64,000 nt of DNA from an uncultured Anaerolineae bacterium (GCA_934216615.1 CAKQCB010000011.1:1-64000); one strand, 5' to 3'; counted from the stretch's first letter, positions 41,141 through 51,576 are shown. Notes: generated by a model from the sequence alone, not told the origin. Program-made: numbers and translations.

Positions 41141-44100
41141 ATGCAATCAGTTGCTTCAACAACGTCATCGGCGTATACACCCCATACCCAGAAAACAACG
41201 TCTTTTTGGCAAAGTTATTTTTTTGTTGCCCTATTATTACTCATCATCATTGGGTTAGGCGCATCGTTTCGGTTTGTCGCCACCAACTGGGATGATTTTG
41301 TCTCGTTTCACCCCGACGAACGCTTTTTAACGTCGTATGTCGCCGCGAATTTAGGACGAAACTGGCTTTCGTTCACCGATGGCAATGAAGAAGAACAGGC
41401 CGCCTATTGTTTAGAATACTACCCGCAAACCAACGGCGTAGGCGACTTTTTTGATGCCCGTTGTTCGACGTTTAACCCGCACAACATCGGCAACGGTCAT
41501 TTTGTATATGGTACCCTTCCACCCTTCGCCGCTTATGGCGTGGGGCAGTTACTGAATGAACTGAGCGGGCCTGAATCTCAAATCAGTTGGACCAACGCAG
41601 ATCGCATCACGTTGATCTGGCGTTTGTTATCGGCTGTTTACGATACGCTGGTGATTTTGATCGTCTTTGCGACGGGCGTTCAGTTACGCGGTAAATGGGT
41701 CGGCCTGATCGCGGCGGCGCTCTACGCAGGGGCGGTTCTGCCCATCCAAGTTGCCCACTTCGCCACCGCCGACGCGATGACGTCGCTTTGGGTGGCGCTC
41801 ACAATCTATTTTGTCGCCCGCGCTCAAGTCAAAGGCGGTTGGTTCGCCTTCATCGGCGCGGGGATCGCCTTTGGCGCGGCGCTGGCAAGTCGTTTTAATA
41901 TCTTCCCGTTGGTGATCGCTATCATCGCGGTTGCGGTGATCCGTGCCGCCCCCGCCTTTGATAAAACCGTTCCCGCGTCAATTCGGCGGGGACTGCTCAT
42001 CAATAACTTCTTGAAATTGGTCGTCGCAGGGTTTTTTACCCTGCTGGTCTTCCGAATCTTCAATCCCTATGCCTTTGAAGGGCCAGGGTTTTTCGGGCTT
42101 ATCCCCAATCACCGCTGGTTAGATGATCTGCTGTCTGCGCGCACAGAGACCAGTTCGGTCAACGATGCCCCGCCCAATTGGCAGTGGGTCAGTCGTATTC
42201 CGTATGTGTTCGCCCTCAGCAATATGATTTTATGGGGGATGGGAATTGCTTTGGGCATCCTCAGTTGGGTTGGGTTGGTCTGGAGCGCGTGGCGCTTAGT
42301 CCGCCTCAAAGCGGGTGGGATGCAGTTTGCCCCGATTGTCTTATGGATCGGCATCTATTTTGTGTGGGTCGGTGGCAATTTTGTCATGTCCATGCGCTAT
42401 TACTTGCCGTTGTATTCGGGGTTTGTGGTGCTTAGCGCATGGGCTTTGACCGAACTAATACAACGCGCATGGCGCAGTCGTTCACAGTTGAAACCCATCC
42501 TCAAGTTCGCCAGCGTGATGCTGGCGCTGGTGGCTGTGGGCTTTACATTATTGTGGGCGGGGATGTTCACCAACATCTATCGCCACATGACAACATATGT
42601 CCAAGTGGGGCAGTGGACATGGGAAAACCTTTCGGGCGACTTTTCCATGAGGATAGACGATGCACCCGAAGGTGAGCAACGCATCAATATTGCCCTGTCG
42701 AATACATGGGGCGTGCGCAACGTCACGTTGAGCAATTCCACGCACATCAACACAGGTTTCCAAGTGAGCCATGAATTCGTCGCGCCCGCGTCGGGAACGG
42801 TCACGTCGCTTTTTGCACCGCGCATCGGCGCTGTGGACCCCGCACAAACAAGCGCGACGCTCCATTTTACCGTTCTCGATACCGAACGATTTGAAATACT
42901 GACCGAAGCCTTCTTGTCCGACACGTTTATCTATGACACCAATCGGGTCGGCAATCCCTACACCATTGATTGGAACGTGCCCCTCACCGTCACCGCAGGC
43001 GAACGTTACCTGTTCACCGTTCAGGTGATCGAAGGCGGGGCGGTGGCGACGACAGGCACCGTAGTGACATGGGAAGGTTCATGGGATGAACCCGTTCCGC
43101 CCCAAGTCTGTACGCTGCCTTTTGGCATCACCTTAGCCGACGACCCTCCGCCGGGCTTGATGAGCATCGAAGATTGTAACCGTCGCAACGCATCGGCAAC
43201 GCTGGTCACGACCAATCAATTAGAGCTTTACCGTGATGATGAAGAATCCAAACTCACGGAAATGCTGAATGTGCTCAACGCCACCGACTACATCATGATT
43301 GGCACGAACCGCCGTTATGATTCGCAGTCGCGTTTCCCCTTGCGCTGGCCGTTGACCAATCACTATTACCAAGCCTTATTCAGCGGACAGTTGGGCTTTG
43401 ATCTGGTTGAAACCTTCCAAGAATCGTTCGAGCTTGGCCCGCTTCAAGTTTCAGATCAGTACCTGCCGACGTATACCGACACGCCTCAATGGTTGAATGA
43501 GTTCGAGTCGGAAGAAGCCTTCACGGTGTACGATCATCCCGTGGTGTTTGTGTTCCAAAAACGGACGGATTATGATCCCGCACTCGTGGCCGAAATTTTG
43601 GGCAGTGTCCCGCTGACGAACGTCTACAGCGTGCAGATTTACAATAACTGTCCCGACAGCCCACCCAACATCGAACGTTCGGAAGTCATCACCTGTGACC
43701 CGACGATCCCCGGCGTTGCGGTGTCGCGCACGCCCCAAGTCGCGCAGGCATCGACGATGCTTTTCTTGCCCGACTTCATGCGCACTGTGCAATACGACAA
43801 TGGCACATGGTCAGCCCGTTTTGACCTCACCAGCGCCATCAACCAAAATCAAGGCCTCGCCGTCGCGGTCTGGTGGCTGGCGATCATCGTCATCGGCTGG
43901 GTGACATGGCCTTTCTTATTCCGCATGTTCCCCGCGCTGGCAGATCGTGGTTACGCCTTCTCGAAATTTGTCGGCATTTTCCTTGCAGGCTGGATCACAT
44001 GGTTCATTTCGAGTCTGCAGATTCCCGTCTGGTCACAAACGGGGATTTTGGGCGCGTTGGGGGTGATTTTCCTCGTCGGCTTGTACATGCTTTGGAGAGC

Positions 44101-46462
44101 GCGCAGGGAATTCATCGACTGGTTGCGTCAGTATTGGCGCCGGTTGGTGCTCATTGAAATCATTATGATCCTCGCGTTTGCGGCGTTCTTGCTCGTGCGC
44201 TTGAGCAACCCCGACCTGTGGCATGATAGTTTTGGTGGCGAAAAGCCGATGGACTACGCTTACTTCAACGCAGTTTTGCGCAGTACCGTCTTTCCGCCCT
44301 ATGACCCGTGGTTTGTAGACGGATACATCAACTACTATTATTTTGGTTTTGTGATCGTGGGTGTGCCCACGCTCCTGCTCAAAATTTCACCATCCATCGC
44401 CTATAACCTGATCATCCCGATGTTGTTTTCCATGACGGCGATTGGGGCGTTCAGCGTGGCATACAGCACCGTCCACACCTTACATGAACGGTTGCCACAC
44501 AGTACATTCAAACGTTTAGGCAAACCGTGGTTGGCAGGGATCGCTGCTTTGATGTTGGCCGTCGTTTTAGGCAATCTGGATACGCCACGCGTCGCTTTAA
44601 CAGGCGTGGCGAACCTCGGCGACGATCAACGCATCAACAGCCTGCACCTGTTCTTAGTTCATGAATCTACCGAGCAAGCGGGCATTGTGCCGGACAGCAT
44701 GGCGGTGGATCAACTGCGTTTGCAAGCGGAAGAAAACCGCTTGAATGACCGCTTACGGTATGAAATCTACAACGTGACCGAACTTTTTGGCGCGTTGGGG
44801 CGTGGTTTCCAATCTATGCTAAACGGCGAACAAGTCTATGTTTCGTCTGAACGTTGGTTCTGGGCACCGACGCGCATCCTTGCTGAAGAACCTGTCAGCT
44901 CTGGAGGCGCCATTGTCGAAATGCCTGCGTTCACCTTCATTTATGGCGACTTGCACGCCCACATGATTTCGATGCCCCTCCAGTTGTTCATCATCGCCTT
45001 CGGCCTGAATGAACTGCTTCTGGCAGGTGAAGAACGGCGGGGCAGTCGCACGCGCTGGCTGGCTTTAGGGCTAGGCGCTGTCGCGGTGGGGATGCTTCGT
45101 GCGACCAACACATGGGATTGGATCACCTATTTCATATTTGGCATCGCGGGGTTGTCCTTCGCGTGGTGGGTGCGCTGGCACAAGAGTAAACACTGGTTCA
45201 GTTATCAATCGGTCACCAATGGGGTGATGCGCGTTGGCGGGTTCATCGTGTTATCAATGATCGCCGTGTGGCCTTACACACACTGGTACACCAGCACCTA
45301 TAACAGTGTGAAATTGTGGGAAGAAAACCGCACTCCACTCTGGGCGTATCTGGATATTTGGGGGCTGTTCTTATTCCTCATCGTGTCGCTACTCATCTGG
45401 GATACCTCACGCTGGCTTCGCAACAACCAATTCAGCGGGGAGCATCCGATAATAGACCGCTTAATCAACCTGTTCTTGCTCTTAGTCCCAATCGGCGCAT
45501 CGGTCATCCTCGCCGCGATGGGCTATCAAGCCGCGCTGGTGGGCATCCCGCTCTTAATTTGGACGGTCATCCTTTTCATGCGCACGGGTCAAAGTCGGAC
45601 GATGCAGTTTGTTCTGGCGCTGGTGATCTTGTCGCTCGGCTTAACGTTAGGCGTTGAATTCGTCGTCTTGGATGGCGACGTGGGACGGCAAAATACCGTC
45701 TTCAAATTCTACTTGCAGGCGTGGTTGATGCTCAGCATTGTCGGCGGGGTGGCGTTTGCGTGGCTCATCCAAAGCCTGCGCGAATGGCCTCTTTTACCGC
45801 GTTTGATCTGGGTTCCCGCGATGGTGATTTTGGTCGGGATTGCCGCGCTGTTCCCCATCACTGCTATTCAAGGGAAGGCCGTCTACCGCATGCCGATGGC
45901 CGAAGGGGATGAATATCCGCTGACGCTCGACGGTCAAGACTTTATGTTATGGGCGACCCGTGCGGAAGGCGATGAAGATAACGTCATGCTTGACCCGACA
46001 CTTGTCCCCTTCCCGCTGTCTGAAGATCACGCCATGATCCGCTGGTTACAGACCCACGTCGAAGGGACGCCGACGATTGTCGAAGGTTTAGGGCCAGACC
46101 CGCGTTATCGTTGGGTGGGGCGCATCTCGATCTATACCGGCCTGCCGAGCATTCTCGGCTGGAAATTCCATCAAACCCAACAGCGCACGCTCGACCCCTT
46201 GGGCGCGCTGGTGAATGTGCGTCATGCCAATGTCAACGCCTTGTATGAATCGACCCATATTGAAGAAGTGTGGGATTTAATCCAGTTCTATCATGTCGAT
46301 TATGTGATTGTCGGGCGATTAGAACGCGCTTATTACAACGCGCAAGGCCTCGAAAAATTTGATCGTATGGTGGAGATGGGCTTGTTGACGTTGGTTTGGC
46401 AAGAAGGTGAATCGCGTATTTATCAATCCCATTTGGATCAATCCGTGTTGGAGGTGGGGTAG
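41141..46462 (+). CDS. Giant GT39-like / DUF2298 fusion membrane protein
   Basis: 1773 residues, ATG 41141 behind GGGAAGGTAG. The N-terminal half (about 25-490) is a GT-C glycosyltransferase fold like dolichyl-phosphate-mannose transferases: 'WDDFVSFHPDERF' has the first-loop Asp, and about nine TM helices follow. An ectodomain lies about 490-885 with a jelly-roll part. The second half (about 895-1650) is a DUF2298 'YYY' domain with 'GYINYYYFGFVIVGVP' and about twelve TM helices, 'TFIYGDLHAHMISMPLQL', ending in a soluble domain. Both domains are usually separate proteins. Likely builds or decorates surface polysaccharide or glycoprotein. Confidence 0.85.
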   Translation: MQSVASTTSSAYTPHTQKTTSFWQSYFFVALLLLIIIGLGASFRFVATNWDDFVSFHPDERFLTSYVAANLGRNWLSFTDGNEEEQAAYCLEYYPQTNGVGDFFDARCSTFNPHNIGNGHFVYGTLPPFAAYGVGQLLNELSGPESQISWTNADRITLIWRLLSAVYDTLVILIVFATGVQLRGKWVGLIAAALYAGAVLPIQVAHFATADAMTSLWVALTIYFVARAQVKGGWFAFIGAGIAFGAALASRFNIFPLVIAIIAVAVIRAAPAFDKTVPASIRRGLLINNFLKLVVAGFFTLLVFRIFNPYAFEGPGFFGLIPNHRWLDDLLSARTETSSVNDAPPNWQWVSRIPYVFALSNMILWGMGIALGILSWVGLVWSAWRLVRLKAGGMQFAPIVLWIGIYFVWVGGNFVMSMRYYLPLYSGFVVLSAWALTELIQRAWRSRSQLKPILKFASVMLALVAVGFTLLWAGMFTNIYRHMTTYVQVGQWTWENLSGDFSMRIDDAPEGEQRINIALSNTWGVRNVTLSNSTHINTGFQVSHEFVAPASGTVTSLFAPRIGAVDPAQTSATLHFTVLDTERFEILTEAFLSDTFIYDTNRVGNPYTIDWNVPLTVTAGERYLFTVQVIEGGAVATTGTVVTWEGSWDEPVPPQVCTLPFGITLADDPPPGLMSIEDCNRRNASATLVTTNQLELYRDDEESKLTEMLNVLNATDYIMIGTNRRYDSQSRFPLRWPLTNHYYQALFSGQLGFDLVETFQESFELGPLQVSDQYLPTYTDTPQWLNEFESEEAFTVYDHPVVFVFQKRTDYDPALVAEILGSVPLTNVYSVQIYNNCPDSPPNIERSEVITCDPTIPGVAVSRTPQVAQASTMLFLPDFMRTVQYDNGTWSARFDLTSAINQNQGLAVAVWWLAIIVIGWVTWPFLFRMFPALADRGYAFSKFVGIFLAGWITWFISSLQIPVWSQTGILGALGVIFLVGLYMLWRARREFIDWLRQYWRRLVLIEIIMILAFAAFLLVRLSNPDLWHDSFGGEKPMDYAYFNAVLRSTVFPPYDPWFVDGYINYYYFGFVIVGVPTLLLKISPSIAYNLIIPMLFSMTAIGAFSVAYSTVHTLHERLPHSTFKRLGKPWLAGIAALMLAVVLGNLDTPRVALTGVANLGDDQRINSLHLFLVHESTEQAGIVPDSMAVDQLRLQAEENRLNDRLRYEIYNVTELFGALGRGFQSMLNGEQVYVSSERWFWAPTRILAEEPVSSGGAIVEMPAFTFIYGDLHAHMISMPLQLFIIAFGLNELLLAGEERRGSRTRWLALGLGAVAVGMLRATNTWDWITYFIFGIAGLSFAWWVRWHKSKHWFSYQSVTNGVMRVGGFIVLSMIAVWPYTHWYTSTYNSVKLWEENRTPLWAYLDIWGLFLFLIVSLLIWDTSRWLRNNQFSGEHPIIDRLINLFLLLVPIGASVILAAMGYQAALVGIPLLIWTVILFMRTGQSRTMQFVLALVILSLGLTLGVEFVVLDGDVGRQNTVFKFYLQAWLMLSIVGGVAFAWLIQSLREWPLLPRLIWVPAMVILVGIAALFPITAIQGKAVYRMPMAEGDEYPLTLDGQDFMLWATRAEGDEDNVMLDPTLVPFPLSEDHAMIRWLQTHVEGTPTIVEGLGPDPRYRWVGRISIYTGLPSILGWKFHQTQQRTLDPLGALVNVRHANVNALYESTHIEEVWDLIQFYHVDYVIVGRLERAYYNAQGLEKFDRMVEMGLLTLVWQEGESRIYQSHLDQSVLEVG

Positions 46463-46603
46463 ACCTCACGTGCTGCGCTACGCTTAGCCGTCCTCTCCGT
46501 GTGGAGAGGACAAGAACGCGAACAGGTTAGGTTATATGTTGCGGGCAAGTCACCGACTTGCCCCTACAAAATCCTCAATTCACGACCCCGTCGGGGTGAG
46601 GTG
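46463..46603. repeat. Palindromic intergenic repeat, copy 4
   Basis: 'GACCTCACGTGCT', CCTCTCCGTGTGGAGAGG, 'GTTAGGTTATATGTTGCGGGC', GGGCAAGTC-ACC-GACTTGCCC, 'CCTACAAAATCCT', CCCCGTCGGGG, 'GAGGTGCCC'. Same orientation as copies 1 and 2, beginning at the stop codon of the fusion gene and lying between convergent genes. Confidence 0.8.
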
Positions 46604-46615
46604 CCCTTGATACGG

Positions 46616-47353
46616 TTATTCTTCCCCCCCAAGTGCCTCCAAGATTGCCTGCGTGATCACATCATTCCCTGCGTCGTTGGGATGCAACCCGTCCTCGTGC
46701 AGAAGGGCATTCCCGCCCTGCGTCAGCATGGCTTGATACACATCTGCATAGCGGGTTTGATACGTCTGCGCCACCTGAGCTGCCGCTGTGACATACGCTT
46801 CATGCTCGCTCAGACTCCCACTGTCATAGTTAGGATAGACGGTATAAAAATCGGGGTTGATGTACGGTGCAGAGCCGATCACGATCTGGGCGGCGGGAAC
46901 GCCTGCATCGATCAAACGGGCGACGATCTCCCCCAGATCATTCTCAAAATGCTCGGCAGTAAATGCGGGATCATTCAATAAAATATCATTCACCCCGTAC
47001 AGTAAGATTATATGCGTGGGGTCATGACTCAAGATGCGTCGTGAGAAAGTGTCTCGTCCGTTGTTGAGGGCGGCGCGTCCAAGCCGAGGGACGGTATGTT
47101 GGCGGGTGTTTTGAAGCACTGTAGCGCCAATTCCCGCGTTGATGAATTCCGTCCATCCCTGCGCGGATGCAACTTGATTCACCCACCGTTCTGTTTCGGT
47201 TGATGCGCCATGCGCTTCGGTGATGCTATCGCCAAAAAAGACGGCGACGACTTCTTCTTGCGCTAAAAGTGGAGAAGCAAAATTCACACACAAGATGCTC
47301 AATAGGATACTCCCCAAAACAGCTCGGACAAGAGGTTTACGGGTGGACAACAT
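46616..47353 (-). CDS. Secreted GDSL/SGNH hydrolase
   Basis: 245 residues; signal peptide about 1-31 ('...FASPLLAQEE'). Block I 'VAVFFGDSITEAHGA' (nucleophile Ser in GDS), block II Gly in 'INAGIGATVL', block III Asn in 'LLYGVNDILL', block V 'HEDGLHPNDAGN' (Asp and His). Complete catalytic set, so an active extracellular esterase or lipase. ATG 47353 follows AGGAGGGA. Confidence 0.92.
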   Translation of the reverse strand: MLSTRKPLVRAVLGSILLSILCVNFASPLLAQEEVVAVFFGDSITEAHGASTETERWVNQVASAQGWTEFINAGIGATVLQNTRQHTVPRLGRAALNNGRDTFSRRILSHDPTHIILLYGVNDILLNDPAFTAEHFENDLGEIVARLIDAGVPAAQIVIGSAPYINPDFYTVYPNYDSGSLSEHEAYVTAAAQVAQTYQTRYADVYQAMLTQGGNALLHEDGLHPNDAGNDVITQAILEALGGEE

Positions 47354-47446
47354 GACTCCCTCCTAGATCAGCTTGCTATGGAGAGATTATACCTTACTAA
47401 AAATCGGTGTTGTTGGTGTTGAGTTGTCGCGGGGATATGTTCATCA

Positions 47447-47481
47447 CAACAGGGCTTGGTCATGATGATCAAGCCCTGTTG
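47447..47481. terminator. Hairpin downstream of the FKBP gene
   Basis: Perfect 12-bp stem CAACAGGGCTTG / CAAGCCCTGTTG. Lies 12 bases after the minus-strand FKBP stop; no T run on that strand. Confidence 0.6.
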
Positions 47482-47492
47482 TAAAAATGATT

Positions 47493-47870
47493 CTACTGAA
47501 TGCTCAGCAGTTCGACTTCGAAAATCAGCGTGGCGCCGCCAGGGATTACAGGCGGATATCCACGCGGGCCATAGCCCAAGTCACTGGGGATATAAAACAC
47601 ATACGTAGAGCCGACGGTCATCAATTGCAAGCCTTCAGTCCAGCCCGCGATCACACCCCCGAGCGGGAAGGTGGCGGGACCTCTTCCATGAGAGCTGTCA
47701 AATTCACTGCCGTCAATCAAGGTGCCACGATAATGCACGGTGACCGTATCGGACGCGGTAGGGCGTGCGCCACTGCCTTCGTTGACGACACGGTACTGTA
47801 AACCGCTGGCAGTTTGTTGAACGCCTTCGTTCTTGAGATTGTTGGTCAAAAATTCTTGTTGGTTTGTCAC
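47493..47870 (-). CDS. FKBP-type peptidyl-prolyl isomerase, cytoplasmic
   Basis: 125 residues from GTG 47870, 6 bases after AAGGATC. Single FKBP domain: 'SDTVTVHYRGTLIDGSEFDSS', read in parts, 'FPLGGVIAGWTEGLQLM', 'YIPSDLGYGPRG', 'ATLIFEVELL'. No signal peptide. The region 'QQEFLTNNLKNEGVQQTASGLQYRVV' before the domain matches its neighbour, so the two are duplicates with different locations. Confidence 0.93.
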   Translation of the reverse strand: MTNQQEFLTNNLKNEGVQQTASGLQYRVVNEGSGARPTASDTVTVHYRGTLIDGSEFDSSHGRGPATFPLGGVIAGWTEGLQLMTVGSTYVFYIPSDLGYGPRGYPPVIPGGATLIFEVELLSIQ

Positions 47871-47942
47871 GTTTGATCCTTAAATAGATTAATTGCTCTT
47901 AAGCGCGAGACCTGATGATCCAGCGCTTGAGATCGCTTCTGA

Positions 47943-48503
47943 CTAATTAATGCCTAACAATTCAACTTCAAAAATCAGGGTAGAACCACCCGGAATGTTT
48001 GGAGGAATTTGTCCGGGGGGATAATCATTCGGGCCGTAACCCAATTCACTCGGGATGAAGAATTGATACGTCGAACCGACGGGCATCAATTGCAAGCCTT
48101 CTGTCCAACCGTCGATCACCCCACCCACAGAGAATGTCGTAGGGGTACCGCGTGAGTAAGAACTGTCAAATTCGGTGCCGTCGATGAACGTACCGCGGTA
48201 ATGCACAGTGACCGTATCGGTCGCTGTGGGGCGGGGGCCACTGCCCTCTGTAACGACACGGTATTGTAAACCGCTGGCGGTCTGCTGAACCCCTTCGTTA
48301 TTCAGGTTGTTGATCAAAAATTCTCGCTGGTTTGCTGTGCCGCCCCCTTGTGACTGGATCAGCAAAAATACGATAATGAGCGCGACGGCTGCCAGCGCGC
48401 CCCCTACAATCATGTACGTCTTTTTGCGCTGTTCCAGCGCTTCTTGTTTGCGTGCTTCGGCACGTTTTCGGCTTGATTGGGTCCCGCGATTATTCTTTGT
48501 CAT
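47943..48503 (-). CDS. FKBP-type peptidyl-prolyl isomerase, membrane-anchored
   Basis: 186 residues from ATG 48503, 8 bases after AAGGTGA. A basic, Arg/Lys/Glu-rich cytoplasmic start, one TM helix (about 30-50, 'MIVGGALAAVALIIVFLLI'), a short Gly-rich spacer and an outward FKBP domain ('VTVHYRGTFIDGTEFDSS', 'GWTEGLQLMPVGS', 'FFIPSELGYGPND'). Probably assists folding of exported proteins. Starts upstream of its cytoplasmic paralogue with 72 bases between. Confidence 0.93.
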   Translation of the reverse strand: MTKNNRGTQSSRKRAEARKQEALEQRKKTYMIVGGALAAVALIIVFLLIQSQGGGTANQREFLINNLNNEGVQQTASGLQYRVVTEGSGPRPTATDTVTVHYRGTFIDGTEFDSSYSRGTPTTFSVGGVIDGWTEGLQLMPVGSTYQFFIPSELGYGPNDYPPGQIPPNIPGGSTLIFEVELLGIN

Positions 48504-48608
48504 AAGCGTAATCACCTTGCTCCATCTGTATATTGATGTGATATAGGTTTTCCTGTCAAAGGGTTGATGTTACAATAGCTTTATGTGTGTTTGCAAAGGA
48601 GAGTTTTT

Positions 48609-48758
48609 ATGGATGTCGTATTTATGTTGTTGTTAGGTGGCATTGGGATCACGATCATCGTGGCCATGATGGTGCTCGTCAGTCGCGAACCCCAACACCA
48701 TGAGGAACACTTTATTCCCCCGTCAAAGACAGACAACAAAACATCTCAAAATGAATAA
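48609..48758 (+). CDS. Small single-TM protein
   Basis: 49 residues. ATG 48609 follows AAAGGAGAG by 5 bases, an excellent site. One TM helix ('FMLLLGGIGITIIVAMMVLV') and a polar His/Glu/Lys tail. No family recognised. It precedes the YfhO-like gene and may share its promoter. Confidence 0.68.
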   Translation: MDVVFMLLLGGIGITIIVAMMVLVSREPQHHEEHFIPPSKTDNKTSQNE

Positions 48759-48816
48759 GGCGTTGCATGCGCACTTTGCACTACTGCGCACCTAACTTAA
48801 AGGTGGCATTGATCTC

Positions 48817-51561
48817 TTGAGCCACATCAAAGGTTTTTTCCGACATTTTATATTCATCGTCGTGATGATTACTCTCACGACGCTTTTTTTGAATCGGCTT
48901 GTTTTGAGCGACCTCGTCTTAGGTCGTGGGGATACGTTTGCCTACTTCTATCCGTATTGGGATATTCGTAATCAAGCCCTTTTAGACGGGCACTTCCCAC
49001 TGTGGTCACCGCATCTGTTCATGGGCGTGCCTCTGCTTGCGAACAGTCAATTGGGCACGCTGTACCCGCTCAATTGGATGGTTTCTTCGTTTACGCCTGC
49101 GGTAGGGGTCAAAATCAGCATTGTCATTCACATGACATGGGCGTGGTTGGGGACGGCCTTCCTCATTCGCAAGTTGCTTCCGCAAAGTGGATGGATTCCC
49201 GCATTCACAGGGGGGATGATCTACGCCTTCAGCGGGCATTTAGGCGCACACATCGAACAGATCAACCAATTTCAAGGCTTGGCATGGCTACCGTGGATAT
49301 TCGCCCTGCTCCTCTACTGCGGTGAACAACCAAAACGTTATATTCTGCTGTTGGCCTTCAGCTTCGCGCTTCAATTTTTGATCGGCCATACCCAAACCGT
49401 TTTCATCACAGGTGTAGGGGCAGGCATCCTCGCGTTAGGACAATCCCAACCTGTTCTGCGAAAACGGATGCTCCTCAGCTTGGGGATTGCGGGCATCCTC
49501 GCGTTAATCTTAGCTTCACCGCAAATCCTTCCCACAATGGAACTCACGCGGGTTTCTAATCGTGGGGGGGGCTTAAACGCCAATGAAGCGACGGCGTTTT
49601 CGCTCAGCCCGTTGATGCTCGGACGCGGGTTACTTCCCAGTTACGATACGTATATCTTCAGCGAATATATCGGGTATGTCGGCGTGTTTGCGCTTGGGCT
49701 GACATGGCTTGCTCTCGCTCAAATTCCGCTGAAACGGTCTGTCCGTCATTTTTGGCGACGACCTGAATTTGTATGGATGCTTCTGCTCATCGTCGGCATC
49801 GGCTTCGCGCTGGGCTTTTATAACCCGCTGTATTACGCGCTCGCGTCTTTGCCCGGCTTTAACTTGTTTCGTGTTCCTTCGCGTTGGCTGGCGCTCTTGA
49901 CCATCGCCTGCGCCGTTCTGTCGGCGTATGGACTATATGCCGTTCAACGTCGTCATTTTCAATGGGATGTACGGCGCATCTTGAGCTGGACGCTTGGACT
50001 AGGCGCGCTGGCGGGTCTGAGCCTGCTCGTCACCCGCGCACCTGAAATTAGCGCGTCAGTCGCCGAGCCGATCACATGGTTGATGTGGGCGTTGACAGGC
50101 GCGGGCGTGATCTTCCTGCTGTCGATAGCCCGCCGTTATCCTAGCCTCGCGCTGGCGTTGATCGTCGTCGCAATCGGCGCGGAACTCTTTTTTACAGCGC
50201 GGGCGCAAACCTATAACGATGTCACCGCGCCAGAAGTGATCGACACTCGCCGTTTTGAAACCTACTTTGTCGAACAACTTCAATCCGAACGCCTTGATAC
50301 AGGGCGCGTATTGAGCATCAGCGATATTTTCTTTGACCCGGGCGACCATGCGACGTTGGTACAGCGCTATCAAGCGTTAGGACTGAGCGAAACCGCAATC
50401 CGTACCGCGTTAGTAGACATCAAAATGCAGCAGACGCTGACCGCGAACCTGCCCTTGATGTACGGCATTTATTCAGTCGATGGCTATGATGGCGGGGTGC
50501 TTCCTACCCTGTATTACACACAATTTACCTCGCTTTTGACGGGCGACCAAACGCGCACCGTCGATGGTCGTTTGCGCGAAATCCTCGCCCGTGATGAAGC
50601 CTGTCGCGGGGCATGTATCCCTGAGTTGCGCTGGCTCGGCTTGATGAATGTGCAGTATCTACTCACGGATAAAGTACATGACCTATGGCGTGAAAATATC
50701 GCCTACGACACCCAATTTGCCCAACCCATCACAGCGGATGAACGCCGACTGTATGCCAGTGGAAGCGCGTTCGTCACCACCGCTGTGGATGTGCTGTACA
50801 GTTGTGCGGAAGGGGTGATGTGCAATCCCCCGCGCATGGTCGGCCAAGAAGATGAGTTTGTGATTTTGGACACGCTTGCCCCGTTTACGTTGGCGCGCTT
50901 CACATTGAGTGAACCGCAAGCGCTCTCCAATGTCGAACTGACATCCACACAGCCGATGACCCTGCAAGCCGTGACACTGGTCGATCTACGGGCGGATTTA
51001 TTCCAGCCGTTGACCCCCGCGCATTGGCATCGCCTGCTCTCCAGCGACATCAAGCTGTACGAATACGCGGAAACACAACCCCGCGCCCAAGTGATGTCCG
51101 GTCAAATTTATGTGATGCCGAACACATGGCAAGGCTCAGAAGATGCCTTAGACCTGATGGCACAGCCCGATTTTGACCCTGCGCGTGATCTGGTGATTCA
51201 TAGTGATGAGACTTCTCTGCCCACCCACGCCAGCCAAGCCGATGTCACCCTGATCGAATACGATGATGAACGGGTGGTGTTACAGGTGGACAATGCGACA
51301 CAGGCGGGGTGGCTGTTACTCACCGATGCGTATGATGTGGGCTGGCAGGTGCGTGTGAACGATCAACCCGCAGCGTTATATCGGGCAGATGTCATGTTCC
51401 GCGCGGTGATGATTCCCGAAGGTACGAGTACCGTCACCTTCACCTATCAACCGAGTTGGTATCCTCATCTGTTCATTTTAGGCGCGGGGGTTTGGATGGT
51501 GGCGCTTTTGGTGGGCGTCCTCTTTTGGTTACGAACCCCGTCGAAGCAACCCTCTCATTAA
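48817..51561 (+). CDS. YfhO-family membrane protein
   Basis: 914 residues. TTG start at 48817 (10 bases after AAAGGTGG); no nearer ATG fits. 'DTFAYFYPYWDIRNQALLDGHFPLWSP' in parts, with the GT-C first-loop acidic residue, then about 12 TM helices to about 460, and an extracellular C-terminal half ending in 'GWLLLTDAYDVGWQVRVND' and a last TM helix. YfhO-type proteins are thought to transfer glycosyl groups to lipoteichoic acid or other surface polymers; the acceptor here is unknown. Confidence 0.85.
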   Translation: MSHIKGFFRHFIFIVVMITLTTLFLNRLVLSDLVLGRGDTFAYFYPYWDIRNQALLDGHFPLWSPHLFMGVPLLANSQLGTLYPLNWMVSSFTPAVGVKISIVIHMTWAWLGTAFLIRKLLPQSGWIPAFTGGMIYAFSGHLGAHIEQINQFQGLAWLPWIFALLLYCGEQPKRYILLLAFSFALQFLIGHTQTVFITGVGAGILALGQSQPVLRKRMLLSLGIAGILALILASPQILPTMELTRVSNRGGGLNANEATAFSLSPLMLGRGLLPSYDTYIFSEYIGYVGVFALGLTWLALAQIPLKRSVRHFWRRPEFVWMLLLIVGIGFALGFYNPLYYALASLPGFNLFRVPSRWLALLTIACAVLSAYGLYAVQRRHFQWDVRRILSWTLGLGALAGLSLLVTRAPEISASVAEPITWLMWALTGAGVIFLLSIARRYPSLALALIVVAIGAELFFTARAQTYNDVTAPEVIDTRRFETYFVEQLQSERLDTGRVLSISDIFFDPGDHATLVQRYQALGLSETAIRTALVDIKMQQTLTANLPLMYGIYSVDGYDGGVLPTLYYTQFTSLLTGDQTRTVDGRLREILARDEACRGACIPELRWLGLMNVQYLLTDKVHDLWRENIAYDTQFAQPITADERRLYASGSAFVTTAVDVLYSCAEGVMCNPPRMVGQEDEFVILDTLAPFTLARFTLSEPQALSNVELTSTQPMTLQAVTLVDLRADLFQPLTPAHWHRLLSSDIKLYEYAETQPRAQVMSGQIYVMPNTWQGSEDALDLMAQPDFDPARDLVIHSDETSLPTHASQADVTLIEYDDERVVLQVDNATQAGWLLLTDAYDVGWQVRVNDQPAALYRADVMFRAVMIPEGTSTVTFTYQPSWYPHLFILGAGVWMVALLVGVLFWLRTPSKQPSH

Positions 51562-51576
51562 TGGAGTATCCCCGCT

